DNA of 64,000 nt from Colwellia hornerae (GCF_007954355.1 NZ_VOLR01000003.1:1-64000); one strand, 5' to 3'; shown: positions 18,701 through 27,738, counted from the stretch's first letter. Numbers and translations are program-made. Notes: generated by a model from the letters alone, not told the origin.

Positions 18701-18804
18701 AACCTTGATTTATCATGTTCTGAGTGCGCAAATATATCGGCAGAGAGTATAAGAGATGATATTGAAATAATTGCAATACCGATGGGCAGTGATAATTTAG
18801 CCAT
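15778..18804 (-). CDS. GlyGly-CTERM protein with choice-of-anchor B (LVIVD) region
   Basis: The protein has 1008 residues with a signal peptide (about 1-27, ending DIFAHS). Residues about 165-560 carry LVIVD-type beta-propeller repeats such as EFAIMGVNNGVIVVNVTTPTTPVEVG and RGLTVLDITDPATPTEVG, the choice-of-anchor B type. Two Calx-beta domains follow (about 565-665 and 675-785), then two PKD/cadherin-like domains (788-975). The tail reads SSGGSIFWL, a hydrophobic stretch and a basic end: GlyGly-CTERM. It should therefore be secreted through type II secretion, cut by rhombosortase and held at the surface. No enzymatic motif is visible. It is divergent from mbnP-mbnH across a 142-bp promoter region that holds a direct repeat. 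The tail resembles that of the 2927-residue protein. Confidence 0.88.
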   Translation of the reverse strand: MAKLSLPIGIAIISISSLILSADIFAHSEHDKSRFVASNGIDKERCDNVLRPCKTIAYAVSQANKGDKVLVGSGEFTITSSEELFFLKSALVPVFGGYNRFDHYQSQSPQSNVTTLYNIPTDMVDELRKNGFRVIADGKAFAKDKDLTLKLASYHQLSQSQSNEACVSGRADVFDCNNIDLLTHLPLSQMSSLPSAGNDIWGHVDLNTNNEFAIMGVNNGVIVVNVTTPTTPVEVGTVQGVNSSWRDVKVYQYFDENINLWQAYAYVTTEGSNGGVAIIDLNNLPNSISLVEKNNVVSTSHNVYITNVDHTLNITLPDQTASLQLIGANSKSGAFQSYSLANPKTLVNVIAKNFGSGYTHDGASLVIDDQRSVNDCGLTSGSCTVFIDFNEDVMKLWNITDPNNSTQLGTASYNDVAQNNKYVHSGWGTEDKQFILLHDEFDEQRGGLNSTVRIFSIADLNSPTQVGQWTGPTRAIDHNGFVRGNRYYMSNYERGLTVLDITDPATPTEVGFFDTFTPSNNASFNGAWGVYPFLPSGNILVSDINSGLYVLKDNTNASTKGMFGFENKSTQTAQGTSFDLTVQRNASNASTSAAVSYQVIQGSAKQDTDFTVASSTLTWAANDNADKTISIAIADDPTSTEIAESFFIRLYNPTDGATLGANNYNTINIDGLVDNGSGSFEFNQQTIAENVGEYIVNVNRMGSTKGSIAFGYQLTSGEAIIGSDMLDASGQISWADGENDTKEITLTIIDDTEEEESEIFTLTLSSVDDSNLGSNAEITFTIADDDQNTAPVVTLSEDFEVNTGQTQSLIAQTSDNENDAMTYRWEQTSGSEVVLTNADTLSASFTAPNSAESLMFQFTATDFRGASTTKSITISVIAPPLNTAPIVTLGANFELTGGQTQSLAAQARDAESDTMTYLWEQTAGSSVTLSNADTLITIFTAPNRAESLTFKFTATDSKGASTTDSITITVVASSPVVTSTPKKSSGGSIFWLTMLSLSLLIRKIVTIK

Positions 18805-18857
18805 AAGGTGCTCGTTTCTTCGTTAGCTGTTGAGTTTTTGTTGGCTTTACCATAGCA

Positions 18858-18901
18858 AGTTAACGTACAATTTAACACCAGGCAGTTAACGGTAGTTTAA
18901 C
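18858..18901. promoter_or_regulatory. Direct repeat in the divergent promoter between the LVIVD protein and mbnP
   Basis: AGTTAACG-N5-TTTAAC at 18858-18876 is repeated as AGTTAACG-N4-TTTAAC at 18884-18901, 26 bp apart. Each half contains the GTTAAC palindrome. Two close copies in a shared divergent promoter look like operator sites for a common regulator. Confidence 0.55.
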
Positions 18902-18946
18902 CTAATGTAAATATTACTTTGCATTCAACGATTAAGCCAAATTAAA

Positions 18947-19795
18947 ATGACTTATATATTAAATAAATCTCTCTCTGGCGCTGCTATTTTACTGTTAAGC
19001 GTAACGTTACTTTCAGGATGTTTTCAAAAAGAAAAACCAACCACGCTTACTTTTACACCGGTTTATAAAGAGGTTGCTTTGAACTGTGCCAGTAACTTCA
19101 GTGGTAATAATGAACAAGCACTAGGTGTAGCATCAACAAAGTGGCAGTATCAACAATTACAGTTTTTTATACATGATGTTGAAGTTAACACTAAAAAAAG
19201 TGGCTGGCAGCCATGGTTGATGACAACAAACGCCCATCAAGCAGAGAATATCGCCTTATTGGGAGAGGAGTGTAACAGAGAAGGTCATCAAGACTATTGG
19301 CAACTTGAATTAACGCCTTTAAATGAAACTAGGGTTATAACCGATATTCGTTTTACCTTAGGTGTACCGTTTGCACTGAATCATCTTAATCCATTAACAC
19401 AGCCTAGCCCGTTAAATGAAGCTTCAATGTTCTGGGGATGGCAGGGTGGTCACAAATTTATACGTGCAGAGTTAGCTTCACCCGATGATGATTGGTTGTT
19501 TCATCTAGGCTCTACCGGTTGTAAAGCTTTAAGTCCTGTTCGTGCGCCAAAAAGTGAATGTTTGTACCCTAACCGAGTTGTCATTTCTTTGCCTTTTACT
19601 TCACAAATAACTACCATCGAGTTTGATTTAGCCGCATTAATTGCTGATATAGCATTAACACGTGCGAACAGTTGTCAGTCGGCGGTAGATGAAGAAAGCT
19701 GTAAAGTGTTATTTAAAAATTTAGGGATAAATACCAATAATACTGATCAGTCCATGCTATTTAAAACAAATCTTAAGGCGCAAATAGATGGTTAG
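18947..19795 (+). CDS. mbnP: MbnP-family periplasmic copper protein (metallo-mystery pair)
   Basis: A 282-residue lipoprotein: the signal peptide ends in the lipobox LLSGC, with Cys25 as the acylated residue. The mature part fits the MbnP family: a conserved LQFFIHDVEV segment, Cys residues near 47, 109, 189, 201, 248 and 255 that can form disulfides, and the Trp-rich FWGWQGGHKFIR stretch. In studied relatives, the partner MbnH oxidises one Trp to kynurenine, which helps form a copper site. I infer the same here. The gene overlaps mbnH by 8 bp, so translation is coupled. It is divergent from the GlyGly-CTERM LVIVD protein. I did not identify which Trp is modified. Confidence 0.85.
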   Translation: MTYILNKSLSGAAILLLSVTLLSGCFQKEKPTTLTFTPVYKEVALNCASNFSGNNEQALGVASTKWQYQQLQFFIHDVEVNTKKSGWQPWLMTTNAHQAENIALLGEECNREGHQDYWQLELTPLNETRVITDIRFTLGVPFALNHLNPLTQPSPLNEASMFWGWQGGHKFIRAELASPDDDWLFHLGSTGCKALSPVRAPKSECLYPNRVVISLPFTSQITTIEFDLAALIADIALTRANSCQSAVDEESCKVLFKNLGINTNNTDQSMLFKTNLKAQIDG

Positions 19796-20954
19796 CCAAC
19801 GTTTAAAGACAGTAACACTTTACTTATCGGGCTTAGTGCTAGTAACTCTTTGTTTATTAATACAATCTTGTAGTGATAGTAAAGAGTTAGCAGCAGAATA
19901 TCAGTGGCCCATTATCGAAGGTTTTCCTAAGCCGCAAGTACCGCAAGATAACCCAATGACCCAAGCAAAAGTTAATTTAGGTAAGCAGCTATTTTTTGAT
20001 AGAAATTTATCTGCTAATCAACAACAAGCTTGCGCCAGTTGTCATCATCAACAATTTGCTTTTGGCGAAAATACCCCTCACTCATTTGGTAGCACCGCAC
20101 AACCACATCGCCGTAATGCCTCTGCTTTAGTTAACATAGCGTACAACAAAACGTTAACCTGGGCCCATGACGGTTTAACCTCTATTGAGCAGCAAATACT
20201 ATTACCTATGTTTGGTGAATCACCGGTCGAATTAGGTATAACCGGTCATGAAGATGAGGTTTTAGCGCGATTTAATACCACGAGTTATCAGCGTTTATTT
20301 ACTGAAGCCTTCCCAGAAAAAACCATAAGTTTTGATTTAATTGTTAAAGCATTAGCAAGTTACGTGCGCAGTTTAATTTCTTTAGATTCGCCGTTCGATG
20401 CTTATGCCTATTTGGCTGATGATAATGCTATTTCTGCATCAGCTTTACGTGGTATGAATTTATTTTTCTCTGAGCAGCTTGAATGCCATCATTGCCATGG
20501 TGGATTTAATTTTACCCAGTCTACCAGTCATGAAAAGCAACTTATTGATCGCAGACCCTTCCACAATACCGGTTTGTATAATGTGAGCCAGCAAAGTGGT
20601 AGTAACAAATCAGGTTACCCTAAGCATGATACCGGTTTGTCTGAAATTTCAACGTTAATGAGAGATAATGGTCGCTTTAGAGCGCCAACATTACGTAATA
20701 TTGAAGTTAGTGCGCCCTACATGCACGATGGAAGTATTGGAAGCCTAGCGGAAGTTATTGATTTTTATGCGGCAGGTGGACGAAATATTACCAAAGGTGA
20801 ATATCAAGGTGATGGGCGAAGTAATCCCCTAAAAAGTCAGTTCATTAAAGGATTTGTCTTAACAAAAGAAGAAAAAGCAGACTTAATTGCCTTTTTGAAA
20901 ACCTTGACGGACCAAACATTTCTATCTGATCCGCAACATGTTATCACCGAATAA
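19788..20954 (+). CDS. mbnH: MbnH-family di-heme enzyme
   Basis: The protein has 388 residues of the bacterial cytochrome c peroxidase/MauG superfamily. It has an N-terminal hydrophobic leader with a possible lipid-modified Cys near 28, so it should be periplasmic. Two c-type heme sites are present: CASCH at about 82-86 and CHHCHG at about 232-237. A YMHDGSIGSL segment near the end is typical of this superfamily. MbnH enzymes form a high-valent bis-Fe(IV) state with peroxide and oxidise a Trp of MbnP. The adjacency and overlap with mbnP support this over a simple peroxidase. A beta-barrel gene on the opposite strand ends 6 bp away. Confidence 0.88.
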   Translation: MVSQRLKTVTLYLSGLVLVTLCLLIQSCSDSKELAAEYQWPIIEGFPKPQVPQDNPMTQAKVNLGKQLFFDRNLSANQQQACASCHHQQFAFGENTPHSFGSTAQPHRRNASALVNIAYNKTLTWAHDGLTSIEQQILLPMFGESPVELGITGHEDEVLARFNTTSYQRLFTEAFPEKTISFDLIVKALASYVRSLISLDSPFDAYAYLADDNAISASALRGMNLFFSEQLECHHCHGGFNFTQSTSHEKQLIDRRPFHNTGLYNVSQQSGSNKSGYPKHDTGLSEISTLMRDNGRFRAPTLRNIEVSAPYMHDGSIGSLAEVIDFYAAGGRNITKGEYQGDGRSNPLKSQFIKGFVLTKEEKADLIAFLKTLTDQTFLSDPQHVITE

Positions 20955-20960
20955 TAAGGA

Positions 20961-21590
20961 CTAAAAGGTAAAGGTTAATCCGGCTGATAATTCGCTTTGT
21001 ACCCACATATCGCTCGATATTGCGATTTTACAGCTGTTGTTATCACAGAAAAGTGCATCTTGAGAATCAATAAGTGTCGCATAAACTCTTGCACCTAAAC
21101 GAATCGCTATACGGTCATTTAATTGCAATTTACTGTAAAGGCCTAAGTTAACCGACAGTTTGGTTTCATCATCAAGTTCTTTTGCCTCGGGTGAAAAATG
21201 AGTAACACCAAAGCCACCAGAAAACCACACCGGTATTAAGCTGTTTGAAAACGGTACATTTCCTCCAATGTGTAGGTAGGTCACTGCCAAATCGATGGTA
21301 TCAGGGGTGAATAAACTGTCAGGAATTAATTCGCTCTCATAATGGCTTATTAGCAATTCACCTTGGCGTTTATTGTCATAAGGCCAGGCAACAATCACCC
21401 CAAAACTTGAGCTGTCATCTATATCTACCTGTAATGATTGAAGATCATTTTCTTCGTAAAAATTTCCTGAAATATCAAAATCTCCTCCCAAACGATAACC
21501 TGCAAAGGGTGTTACTTCGATTGGTCCAGATTTAGTGGCTAAAGTGGGTAGCGTTAAGAATATAGAAAATAGTAAGATGAAAAAGCGCAT
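20961..21590 (-). CDS. Outer-membrane beta-barrel protein, unknown function
   Basis: The protein has 209 residues with a signal peptide (about 1-18, ending LATKS). The mature chain starts with the strand-like PFAGYRLGGDFD and ends with LSAGLTFTF, a C-terminal Phe strand typical of outer-membrane barrels. The strand pattern is that of an eight-stranded barrel. A Cys pair (LFCDNNSCK) near residue 180 may form a loop disulfide. It converges on mbnH with a 6-bp gap, so the transcripts must overlap or terminate within coding sequence. A link to copper handling is only positional. Confidence 0.75.
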   Translation of the reverse strand: MRFFILLFSIFLTLPTLATKSGPIEVTPFAGYRLGGDFDISGNFYEENDLQSLQVDIDDSSSFGVIVAWPYDNKRQGELLISHYESELIPDSLFTPDTIDLAVTYLHIGGNVPFSNSLIPVWFSGGFGVTHFSPEAKELDDETKLSVNLGLYSKLQLNDRIAIRLGARVYATLIDSQDALFCDNNSCKIAISSDMWVQSELSAGLTFTF

Positions 21591-21654
21591 AGAAAGTCCT
21601 TTTATGAAAAATTTGATTGGCTGTTTGTTAAGTCGAGTTATTTGAAGACAAAAA

Positions 21655-21680
21655 AAATCCAGTAACTAATTACTGGATTT
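21655..21680 (-). terminator. Rho-independent terminator after rpoD
   Basis: An AAATCCAGTAA / TTACTGGATTT stem of 11 bp with a 4-nt loop, followed by T on the minus strand, just past the rpoD stop at 21708. Confidence 0.88.
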
Positions 21681-21707
21681 TAAGTCATCTATTTAAAAAT
21701 GAAAGTT

Positions 21708-23549
21708 TTATTCGCCGTCTAAGAAACTTTTAAGTTGCTCAGAGCGAGAAGGGTGACGTAGTTTACGTAACGCTTTTGCTTCAATTTGACGAATACGTTC
21801 ACGGGTAACATCAAACTGCTTGCCCACTTCTTCTAACGTATGATCGGTATTCATATCAATACCAAAACGCATTCTCAACACTTTAGCTTCACGAGCCGTT
21901 AGCCCTGCTAATACTTCGTGCGTCGCATCTTTCAAATTTTCAGCGGTAGCAGAGTCAACGGGTAGCTCGCCATTACCATCTTCAATAAAGTCGCCTAAGT
22001 GTGAATCTTCGTCATCACCAATAGGGGTTTCCATTGAAATAGGTTCTTTAGCAATTTTTAATACCTTGCGAATCTTATCTTCCGGCATGATCATGCGTTC
22101 AGCTAATTCTTCAGGTGTTGGCTCACGTCCCATTTCTTGTAACATTTGACGAGAAATACGATTCAATTTATTAATCGTTTCTATCATATGTACTGGGATA
22201 CGGATCGTTCTGGCTTGGTCAGCAATTGAACGGGTGATCGCTTGACGGATCCACCACGTTGCATACGTTGAAAATTTGTAACCACGACGGTATTCAAATT
22301 TATCAACCGCTTTCATCAAACCAATGTTACCTTCTTGAATTAAATCTAAGAATTGTAAACCACGGTTGGTATATTTTTTAGCAATCGAGATAACTAAACG
22401 TAAGTTAGCTTCAACCATTTCTTTTTTCGCACGACGAGCCTTAGCTTCACCGATAGACATACGACGGTTAATATCTTTAATACCGTGTACATTTAAGAAG
22501 GTTTCTTTCTCTAATTGATTTAATTTATAAATACAACGTTCAACGTCTAATTCAATATCAGACATTTTTGCTGAGTAAGCATGACCCGCAGCTTTTTGTT
22601 CGTTAAACCAATCTTTAGAGGTTTCATTACCTGGAAAAATCTTGATAAAGGTTGTTTTAGGCATGCCAGCACCAACAACACAGTGCTTCATGATTAAACG
22701 TTCTTGAATACGTAATCTATCCATTACGCTACGCATGTTTTTAACAAGCTTATCAAAAAGTTTAGGAATTAAGCGGAATTCTTTAAATACTTCAGCTAAA
22801 TCATCAATTGCTGCTTGTGCGTCTTTATGACCGCGACCTTTAGCATTAATTACTTTATTTGCTTTTTCGTAGGCATTGCGAAGTAGAGTGAACTTTTCTT
22901 TAGCAAGCTCAGGACAAGGACCGGTATCTTCTTCTTCCTCATCTTCTTCGTCACCATCAGACTTATCTTCGTCGTTAAGCTCTTCTTTTGAAAGCTCTGA
23001 ACCAATATGTGTCGCTGCTGCTGGGATTTCTTCTTCTTCAGCATCAGGGTCTAAAAAGCCAACAATAATATCGGTTAAACGAACTTCTTCAGCTTCAAAG
23101 TTGTCCCACATATCGAGTAAGAAATTGATTGCCGGCGGATATTCAGCAACACTACGCTGAACTTCCTTGATGCCTTCTTCAATACGCTTGGCGATAACAA
23201 TTTCGCCTTTACGTGTTAATAGCTCAACCGTACCCATTTCACGCATATACATACGGACAGGATCAGTTGTTCTACCAATTTCGCTTTCAACCGTAGCAAG
23301 TGCTTGGGCAGCTGCTTCTGCAGCATCTTCATCAGTATTACCTTCTGTCATCATCAAGGTATCTTGATCTGGAGCAGTTTCGAATACCTGAATACCCATG
23401 TCGTTGATCATTCTAACGATGTCTTCAACTTGGTCTGAATCGATTATATCTTGTGGCAGGTGATCGTTAACTTGAGCAAAAGTTAAGTAACCTTGCTCTT
23501 TACCTTTGGTAATGAGCTCTTTAAGTCTAGATTGTGGGGCTTGATTCAT
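21708..23549 (-). CDS. rpoD: RNA polymerase primary sigma factor RpoD (sigma-70)
   Basis: The 613-residue length is normal for a gammaproteobacterial sigma-70. Region 1.1 begins [17 protein letters not shown]. Region 1.2 contains [12 protein letters not shown]. The non-conserved insert has a strongly acidic stretch at about 185-215. Regions 2.1-2.4 run from [20 protein letters not shown] to [14 protein letters not shown]. Region 4.2 is [20 protein letters not shown]. It directs RNA polymerase to housekeeping promoters with -35 and -10 elements. It is the last gene of the rpsU-yqeY-dnaG-rpoD group, with a terminator after it. The ATG start has family-typical residues following. Confidence 0.98.
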   Translation of the reverse strand: MNQAPQSRLKELITKGKEQGYLTFAQVNDHLPQDIIDSDQVEDIVRMINDMGIQVFETAPDQDTLMMTEGNTDEDAAEAAAQALATVESEIGRTTDPVRMYMREMGTVELLTRKGEIVIAKRIEEGIKEVQRSVAEYPPAINFLLDMWDNFEAEEVRLTDIIVGFLDPDAEEEEIPAAATHIGSELSKEELNDEDKSDGDEEDEEEEDTGPCPELAKEKFTLLRNAYEKANKVINAKGRGHKDAQAAIDDLAEVFKEFRLIPKLFDKLVKNMRSVMDRLRIQERLIMKHCVVGAGMPKTTFIKIFPGNETSKDWFNEQKAAGHAYSAKMSDIELDVERCIYKLNQLEKETFLNVHGIKDINRRMSIGEAKARRAKKEMVEANLRLVISIAKKYTNRGLQFLDLIQEGNIGLMKAVDKFEYRRGYKFSTYATWWIRQAITRSIADQARTIRIPVHMIETINKLNRISRQMLQEMGREPTPEELAERMIMPEDKIRKVLKIAKEPISMETPIGDDEDSHLGDFIEDGNGELPVDSATAENLKDATHEVLAGLTAREAKVLRMRFGIDMNTDHTLEEVGKQFDVTRERIRQIEAKALRKLRHPSRSEQLKSFLDGE

Positions 23550-23663
23550 TGACGAGTGTCCACCTAAATTATGGCTATCAAAATGAAAACAGTAAGCCGG
23601 AAATTATAGCTAATTGCTTAGTATATTGCCAGCGTTAAACTATGTTCAACTTATTTTTGTTTG

Positions 23664-25421
23664 CTACGCACTTAACAATGCATGTAATTCTTGTTTCTCA
23701 TTTTTACTTAAGCCACTTGCATGTTCTTTGGCAAGCAATTGCTCCGTACGTTGTTCAATAAATTTGTTTAAAAAACTTTCTATTACATCAATAAACATCG
23801 ATTCAGCATTTTCAGGTTCAACATGATGTTGTAAGCACATTAACTTTGTTAATTGGCTACCTTCAGTGGTCCCTCGAAAATGTTCAATGAGCTGAGCACT
23901 GTTAATTTCTGAATTTTGTTTACATAAAACTAACAGTCGATTGAGCAAAGGAATACCTGGCATATCGAGCTGTTGTAAAATAGTAATATCTGGTAATGCA
24001 CTAATGATATGGGGGTGCTCAAGTAATAATGCAATAGCAAGGCGTAATGGTGTGATCTTACTTTGCTTCTTTACCGTGCTCGCCTTGTTGTTTTGATTGT
24101 TCTTTTTACGTAATTCGTCTAAACGTTTTTCGTTGCCACGAGCGAATTTATTGGCTAATTCGGTCAAAATTGAATCTTTTAAGGTACTATCAGGCAGTTT
24201 ATTTAAATAGGGTTGGAAGAGCTCAATCATTTTTGATTTCCCTTCCAAGGTACTCATATTCACTTGCAAAGAAAGGTGGTCAAAGAGAAAAACTGACAAG
24301 GGTGTCGCGTTATCTAGGATCTCTTCGAAAGCTTGTTGACCTTTTTCTCTGATCAAGGAATCGGGGTCTTCACCGTCAGGTAAAAATACAAATTTTAAAC
24401 TGGTACCATCGTTGATTAAAGGCAGGGCATTCTCCATGGCTCGCCATGCGGCATCTCGTCCTGCTCGGTCACCATCATAACAACAAATAACTTCTTTAAC
24501 GGTTCTAAATAACGTCTGGCATTGCTCTGGGGTGGTAGAGGTACCAAGCGATGCTACGGCATAGTCAACACCATGTTGTGCTAGTGCCACAACATCCATA
24601 TAACCTTCAACCACGACCAATCGTGACAATTGTTTATTAGCTTGTTTTGCTTCAAACAATCCGTAAAGTTCATGGCCTTTATGATAAATACGTGTTTCTG
24701 GAGAGTTTAAATACTTTGGCGTGCCATCGCCTAATACACGGCCACCAAAACCAATAACCCGACCTCGCTTGTCACGAATGGGGAATTGAATGCGACCTCT
24801 AAAACGGTCATAAGGACGATTTTTATCGCCAGGAATTGCCATACCTAAATCTACAAGTTGCTGAGTGGTTTGAGGGTTTTTGGCAAAATGGTTCATCATC
24901 CCATCCCAAGCATCACTGATATAACCAATACCAAAGCGCTTTACCACTTCGCCACTTAAGCCGCGACCTTTTAAATAATCAATGGCAGAGTCTTTATCGG
25001 TAGCGACCTTTAATTGTTGTTGATAAAAACGACTGATTTTTTCCATCAGTTCGTAATCATCTTGTTTTTGTTGGTGAACTTGTTGTTGTTGCTTTAGTTG
25101 CGCAGGGCTTTGGTTATTTTGTTCGCGTGGCACTTCCATATTATAATGGGAGGCAAGTTCTTCAATAGCGTCAGGGAACTCTAAACGGTCAAATTCCATC
25201 AAAAACGAAATAGCATTGCCGTGTTCTCCACAGCCAAAGCAATGATAAAATTGTTTATCTTGGCTAACACTGAACGAGGGAGACTTTTCGGTATGGAACG
25301 GGCAACAAGCTTGATAATTTTTACCGGCTTTTTTTAACGGTACTCGAGAGTCAATTAATTCAACAATATCAGCACGCGCTAATAAATCATCAATAAATTG
25401 TCGAGGGATCATACCAGCCAT
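23664..25421 (-). CDS. dnaG: DNA primase DnaG
   Basis: The protein has 585 residues. It starts MAGMIPRQFIDDLLARADIVELI, as in E. coli. The CHC2 zinc domain contains ACCPFHTEKSPSF and YHCFGCGEHGN. The catalytic TOPRIM part contains VVVEGYMDVVALAQ and CCYDGDRAGRDAAWRA, with the acidic metal ligands present. The C-terminal about 150 residues fit the DnaB-binding helicase-interaction domain. It makes RNA primers at replication forks. It lies 114 bp upstream of rpoD and downstream of yqeY on the same strand. A hairpin at 25543-25571 between yqeY and dnaG may attenuate read-through. Confidence 0.98.
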   Translation of the reverse strand: MAGMIPRQFIDDLLARADIVELIDSRVPLKKAGKNYQACCPFHTEKSPSFSVSQDKQFYHCFGCGEHGNAISFLMEFDRLEFPDAIEELASHYNMEVPREQNNQSPAQLKQQQQVHQQKQDDYELMEKISRFYQQQLKVATDKDSAIDYLKGRGLSGEVVKRFGIGYISDAWDGMMNHFAKNPQTTQQLVDLGMAIPGDKNRPYDRFRGRIQFPIRDKRGRVIGFGGRVLGDGTPKYLNSPETRIYHKGHELYGLFEAKQANKQLSRLVVVEGYMDVVALAQHGVDYAVASLGTSTTPEQCQTLFRTVKEVICCYDGDRAGRDAAWRAMENALPLINDGTSLKFVFLPDGEDPDSLIREKGQQAFEEILDNATPLSVFLFDHLSLQVNMSTLEGKSKMIELFQPYLNKLPDSTLKDSILTELANKFARGNEKRLDELRKKNNQNNKASTVKKQSKITPLRLAIALLLEHPHIISALPDITILQQLDMPGIPLLNRLLVLCKQNSEINSAQLIEHFRGTTEGSQLTKLMCLQHHVEPENAESMFIDVIESFLNKFIEQRTEQLLAKEHASGLSKNEKQELHALLSA

Positions 25422-25542
25422 GTCTACATTTTCTTTGGTTGTTTGTGCGAAGGTTATTTTAAACCTAATTGGCCTGTACTGGATAGGTGTTTTTTAACTT
25501 CTCAGCCAAGTGAAACGATAAATAGGTATTATATAAAACAAT

Positions 25543-25571
25543 AAAGCCGTGAAAATAAATTCCACGGCTTT
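25543..25571 (-). terminator. Hairpin between yqeY and dnaG
   Basis: An AAAGCCGTG / CACGGCTTT stem of 9 bp with an 11-nt loop and a short T-rich tail on the minus strand. It sits 51 bp past the yqeY stop and may partly terminate transcription before dnaG, as known for this operon in E. coli. Confidence 0.75.
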
Positions 25572-25621
25572 AAAATGTACTTTTTAATAAAACGAAAACA
25601 GTAAACTTTTATCAGAACCCG

Positions 25622-26068
25622 TTATGCGTTTAAGGTATTACGAACTTGGCCGCTTACTGCGCCTAAGTCTGCTTTACCTTGCATTAAAGGTTTTAATACC
25701 GCCATTACTTTACCCATGTCAGCCATTGAAGCGGCACCGGTATCAGCAATAGTTTTGGTAATTAACTGACTAATTTCTTCACTTGAAAGCGGTTGCGGAA
25801 GAAAAAATCCTAACGCGGTTACTTCTTCAGCTTCTTTAGCAGCTAATTCATCACGACCACCCTCAGTAAACATTTTGATGGACTCTTTGCGCTGTTTAAC
25901 CATTTTGGTTAAAATCACAATGATGTTCTCATCAGTGGGTTCGAGGTTATGATCGATTTCGGCTTGTTTAATTGATGATATGGCCATACGAATAACACCA
26001 AGACGACATTTGTCTTTAGCACGCATCGCAATTTTCATTTCATCTCTGAGTTGGTCTATTAAACTCAT
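25622..26068 (-). CDS. yqeY: GatB/YqeY-domain protein
   Basis: The 148-residue length is normal for the family. The start MSLIDQLRDEMKIAMRAKDK and the repeating K-Q-R motif ILTKMVKQRKES match YqeY. The C-terminal half resembles the tail domain of the GatB amidotransferase subunit, which contacts tRNA: it contains GKVMAVLKPLMQGKADLGAVSG. The precise role of free YqeY is not settled; interaction with tRNA is likely. It lies 38 bp downstream of rpsU and upstream of dnaG, a common arrangement in gammaproteobacteria. Confidence 0.95.
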   Translation of the reverse strand: MSLIDQLRDEMKIAMRAKDKCRLGVIRMAISSIKQAEIDHNLEPTDENIIVILTKMVKQRKESIKMFTEGGRDELAAKEAEEVTALGFFLPQPLSSEEISQLITKTIADTGAASMADMGKVMAVLKPLMQGKADLGAVSGQVRNTLNA

Positions 26069-26106
26069 TTATTTTACTCGATAGTCTTAAATACTACTAA
26101 GGTATC

Positions 26107-26322
26107 TTAGTACATGCGAACGCGGCGAGCGTTTTCACGAGAAACTTTTTTAGCAGCACGCTTAACAGCGGCAGCTTTCTTACGTTTACGTTCCCAAGTA
26201 GGCTTTTCGTAAGATTCGCGACGGCGAACTTCTGAAAGGATCCCTGCTTTTTCACATGAACGTTTAAAACGACGTAATGCAACGTCAAATGGTTCGTTTT
26301 CTCTAACTTTAATTACTGGCAT
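26107..26322 (-). CDS. rpsU: 30S ribosomal protein S21
   Basis: The 71-residue length is exactly normal. The start [21 protein letters not shown] and the basic tail [23 protein letters not shown] match S21. It sits on the small subunit near the anti-Shine-Dalgarno region and helps translation start. It is the first gene of the rpsU-yqeY-dnaG-rpoD group, linking ribosome, primase and sigma synthesis. A candidate promoter lies at 26412-26441. Confidence 0.98.
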   Translation of the reverse strand: MPVIKVRENEPFDVALRRFKRSCEKAGILSEVRRRESYEKPTWERKRKKAAAVKRAAKKVSRENARRVRMY

Positions 26323-26679
26323 GTATAACCTTAGTATGTATCTATATGATTGGTGTATCGCTTAAGCATTATTGCTTCGCAAACACCCACTCTATCAAAA
26401 TTGGGTGACGTATTCTAAAGCGAAGCACTAGTTAAAGTAAAGTGTAATATTTTTTAAAACTAAAATTAGCGGGTTTAATACTCAGTTGATTATATGTCCA
26501 CTCATTTTTATGGGATAAAACCAATCACTACTTGATAAGTGTTGGCGCTTACCTTTATCGATTTTCTCTTAAAAAAGTAGATCACAACCTTAATCAAATG
26601 GGTATAATAGTGAATGTGGCGTTAAAATCGCTCGATAAAATGAAATAAACATTATTTAGGTTTTTAGGTTAAGGGTATT
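26323..26679. promoter_or_regulatory. Divergent promoter region between rpsU and tsaD
   Basis: A gap of 357 bp. For tsaD, a perfect TATAAT at 26603-26608 with an upstream G-G-G is a good -10, though the -35 is weak. For rpsU on the minus strand, TTTACT (26436-26441) and TAGAAT (26412-26417) are 18 bp apart. I saw no LexA-type CTGT-N8-ACAG box here, unlike the E. coli operon. Confidence 0.5.
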
Positions 26680-27738
26680 ATGCGAATTTTAGGTATAGAA
26701 ACATCTTGTGATGAAACGGGTATTGCTATTTATGATGATGGTGAGGGCGATTTGCCAAAAGGTATTGTTGCCCATCGTTTATATAGTCAAATAGCTGTTC
26801 ATGCCGACTACGGCGGAGTTGTTCCTGAATTAGCGTCACGAGATCATGTCCGTAAAACAATACCTTTAATTAAAGAAGTGTTAAAAGAAGCCAACTTAAC
26901 CCCCGCTGATTTAGACGGTGTTGCTTATACCGCTGGACCTGGTTTAGTCGGGGCATTATTAGTGGGTTGTTCTATTGGCAGAAGTTTAGCTTATGGCTGG
27001 GGACTACCTGCCGTACCTGTTCACCATATGGAAGGGCATTTACTGGCGCCTATGTTAGAAGAAAACGTGCCAGAATTTCCTTTCGTTGCTTTGCTGGTTT
27101 CTGGTGGACATACCATGTTGGTGCGTGTCGACGGTATTGGCCGATATGAATTACTGGGTGAATCCGTTGATGATGCTGCGGGTGAAGCGTTCGATAAAAC
27201 CGCTAAGCTACTTGGACTTGATTACCCAGGCGGCCCTGCTTTATCAAAGATGGCTGAACAAGGTACAAAAGGACGGTTTAAATTGCCACGTCCAATGACC
27301 GACCGTCCAGGTTTGAATTTTAGTTTTAGTGGTTTAAAGACCGCTGCGGGTACCGTTATTCGCAAAGAAATAGCGTTACAAAAAGCACAAGGTAATGAAG
27401 GTATGGATGAGCAAACACATGCTGATGTCGCTTATGCATTTCAAGAAGCGGTTGTTGATACCTTAGCAATAAAATGTCGCCGTGCTTTACAGCAATGTCA
27501 GCTAAAACGTTTAGTGATTGCTGGTGGCGTTAGCGCTAACACGTCACTTCGAGAAAAATTAGCGGAAATCACGAAAAAGCTTGGTGGTGAAGTTTTTTAT
27601 CCACGACCTGAGTTTTGTACTGATAACGGTGCGATGATAGCTTATGCAGGTTTGCAGCGTTTAAAAGCGGGAACAGATGCAGATTTGTCGTTTAAAGCTA
27701 CGCCACGTTGGCCATTAGATACGTTATCTGCTGTTTAA
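26680..27738 (+). CDS. tsaD: tRNA threonylcarbamoyladenosine biosynthesis protein TsaD
   Basis: The protein has 352 residues. The first strand is [20 protein letters not shown]. The metal site HHMEGH is at about 111-116. Nucleotide-binding segments include [13 protein letters not shown] and [14 protein letters not shown]. The end contains [12 protein letters not shown]. It belongs to the ASKHA ATPase fold. With TsaB and TsaE it transfers the threonylcarbamoyl group from TC-AMP to A37 of tRNAs that read ANN codons. It is transcribed divergently from rpsU, the conserved gammaproteobacterial order. All key residues seem intact. Confidence 0.98.
   Translation: MRILGIETSCDETGIAIYDDGEGDLPKGIVAHRLYSQIAVHADYGGVVPELASRDHVRKTIPLIKEVLKEANLTPADLDGVAYTAGPGLVGALLVGCSIGRSLAYGWGLPAVPVHHMEGHLLAPMLEENVPEFPFVALLVSGGHTMLVRVDGIGRYELLGESVDDAAGEAFDKTAKLLGLDYPGGPALSKMAEQGTKGRFKLPRPMTDRPGLNFSFSGLKTAAGTVIRKEIALQKAQGNEGMDEQTHADVAYAFQEAVVDTLAIKCRRALQQCQLKRLVIAGGVSANTSLREKLAEITKKLGGEVFYPRPEFCTDNGAMIAYAGLQRLKAGTDADLSFKATPRWPLDTLSAV

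Noticed and set aside
22876-23367. Plus-strand Ser-rich frames opposite rpoD
   Set aside because: These are opposite the acidic stretch and region 1.2 of rpoD; Asp/Glu codons read backwards give Ser runs. No ribosome site or homology.
26323-26679. LexA box before the rpsU-dnaG-rpoD operon as in E. coli
   Set aside because: I looked for CTG-N10-CAG in this gap and found none.
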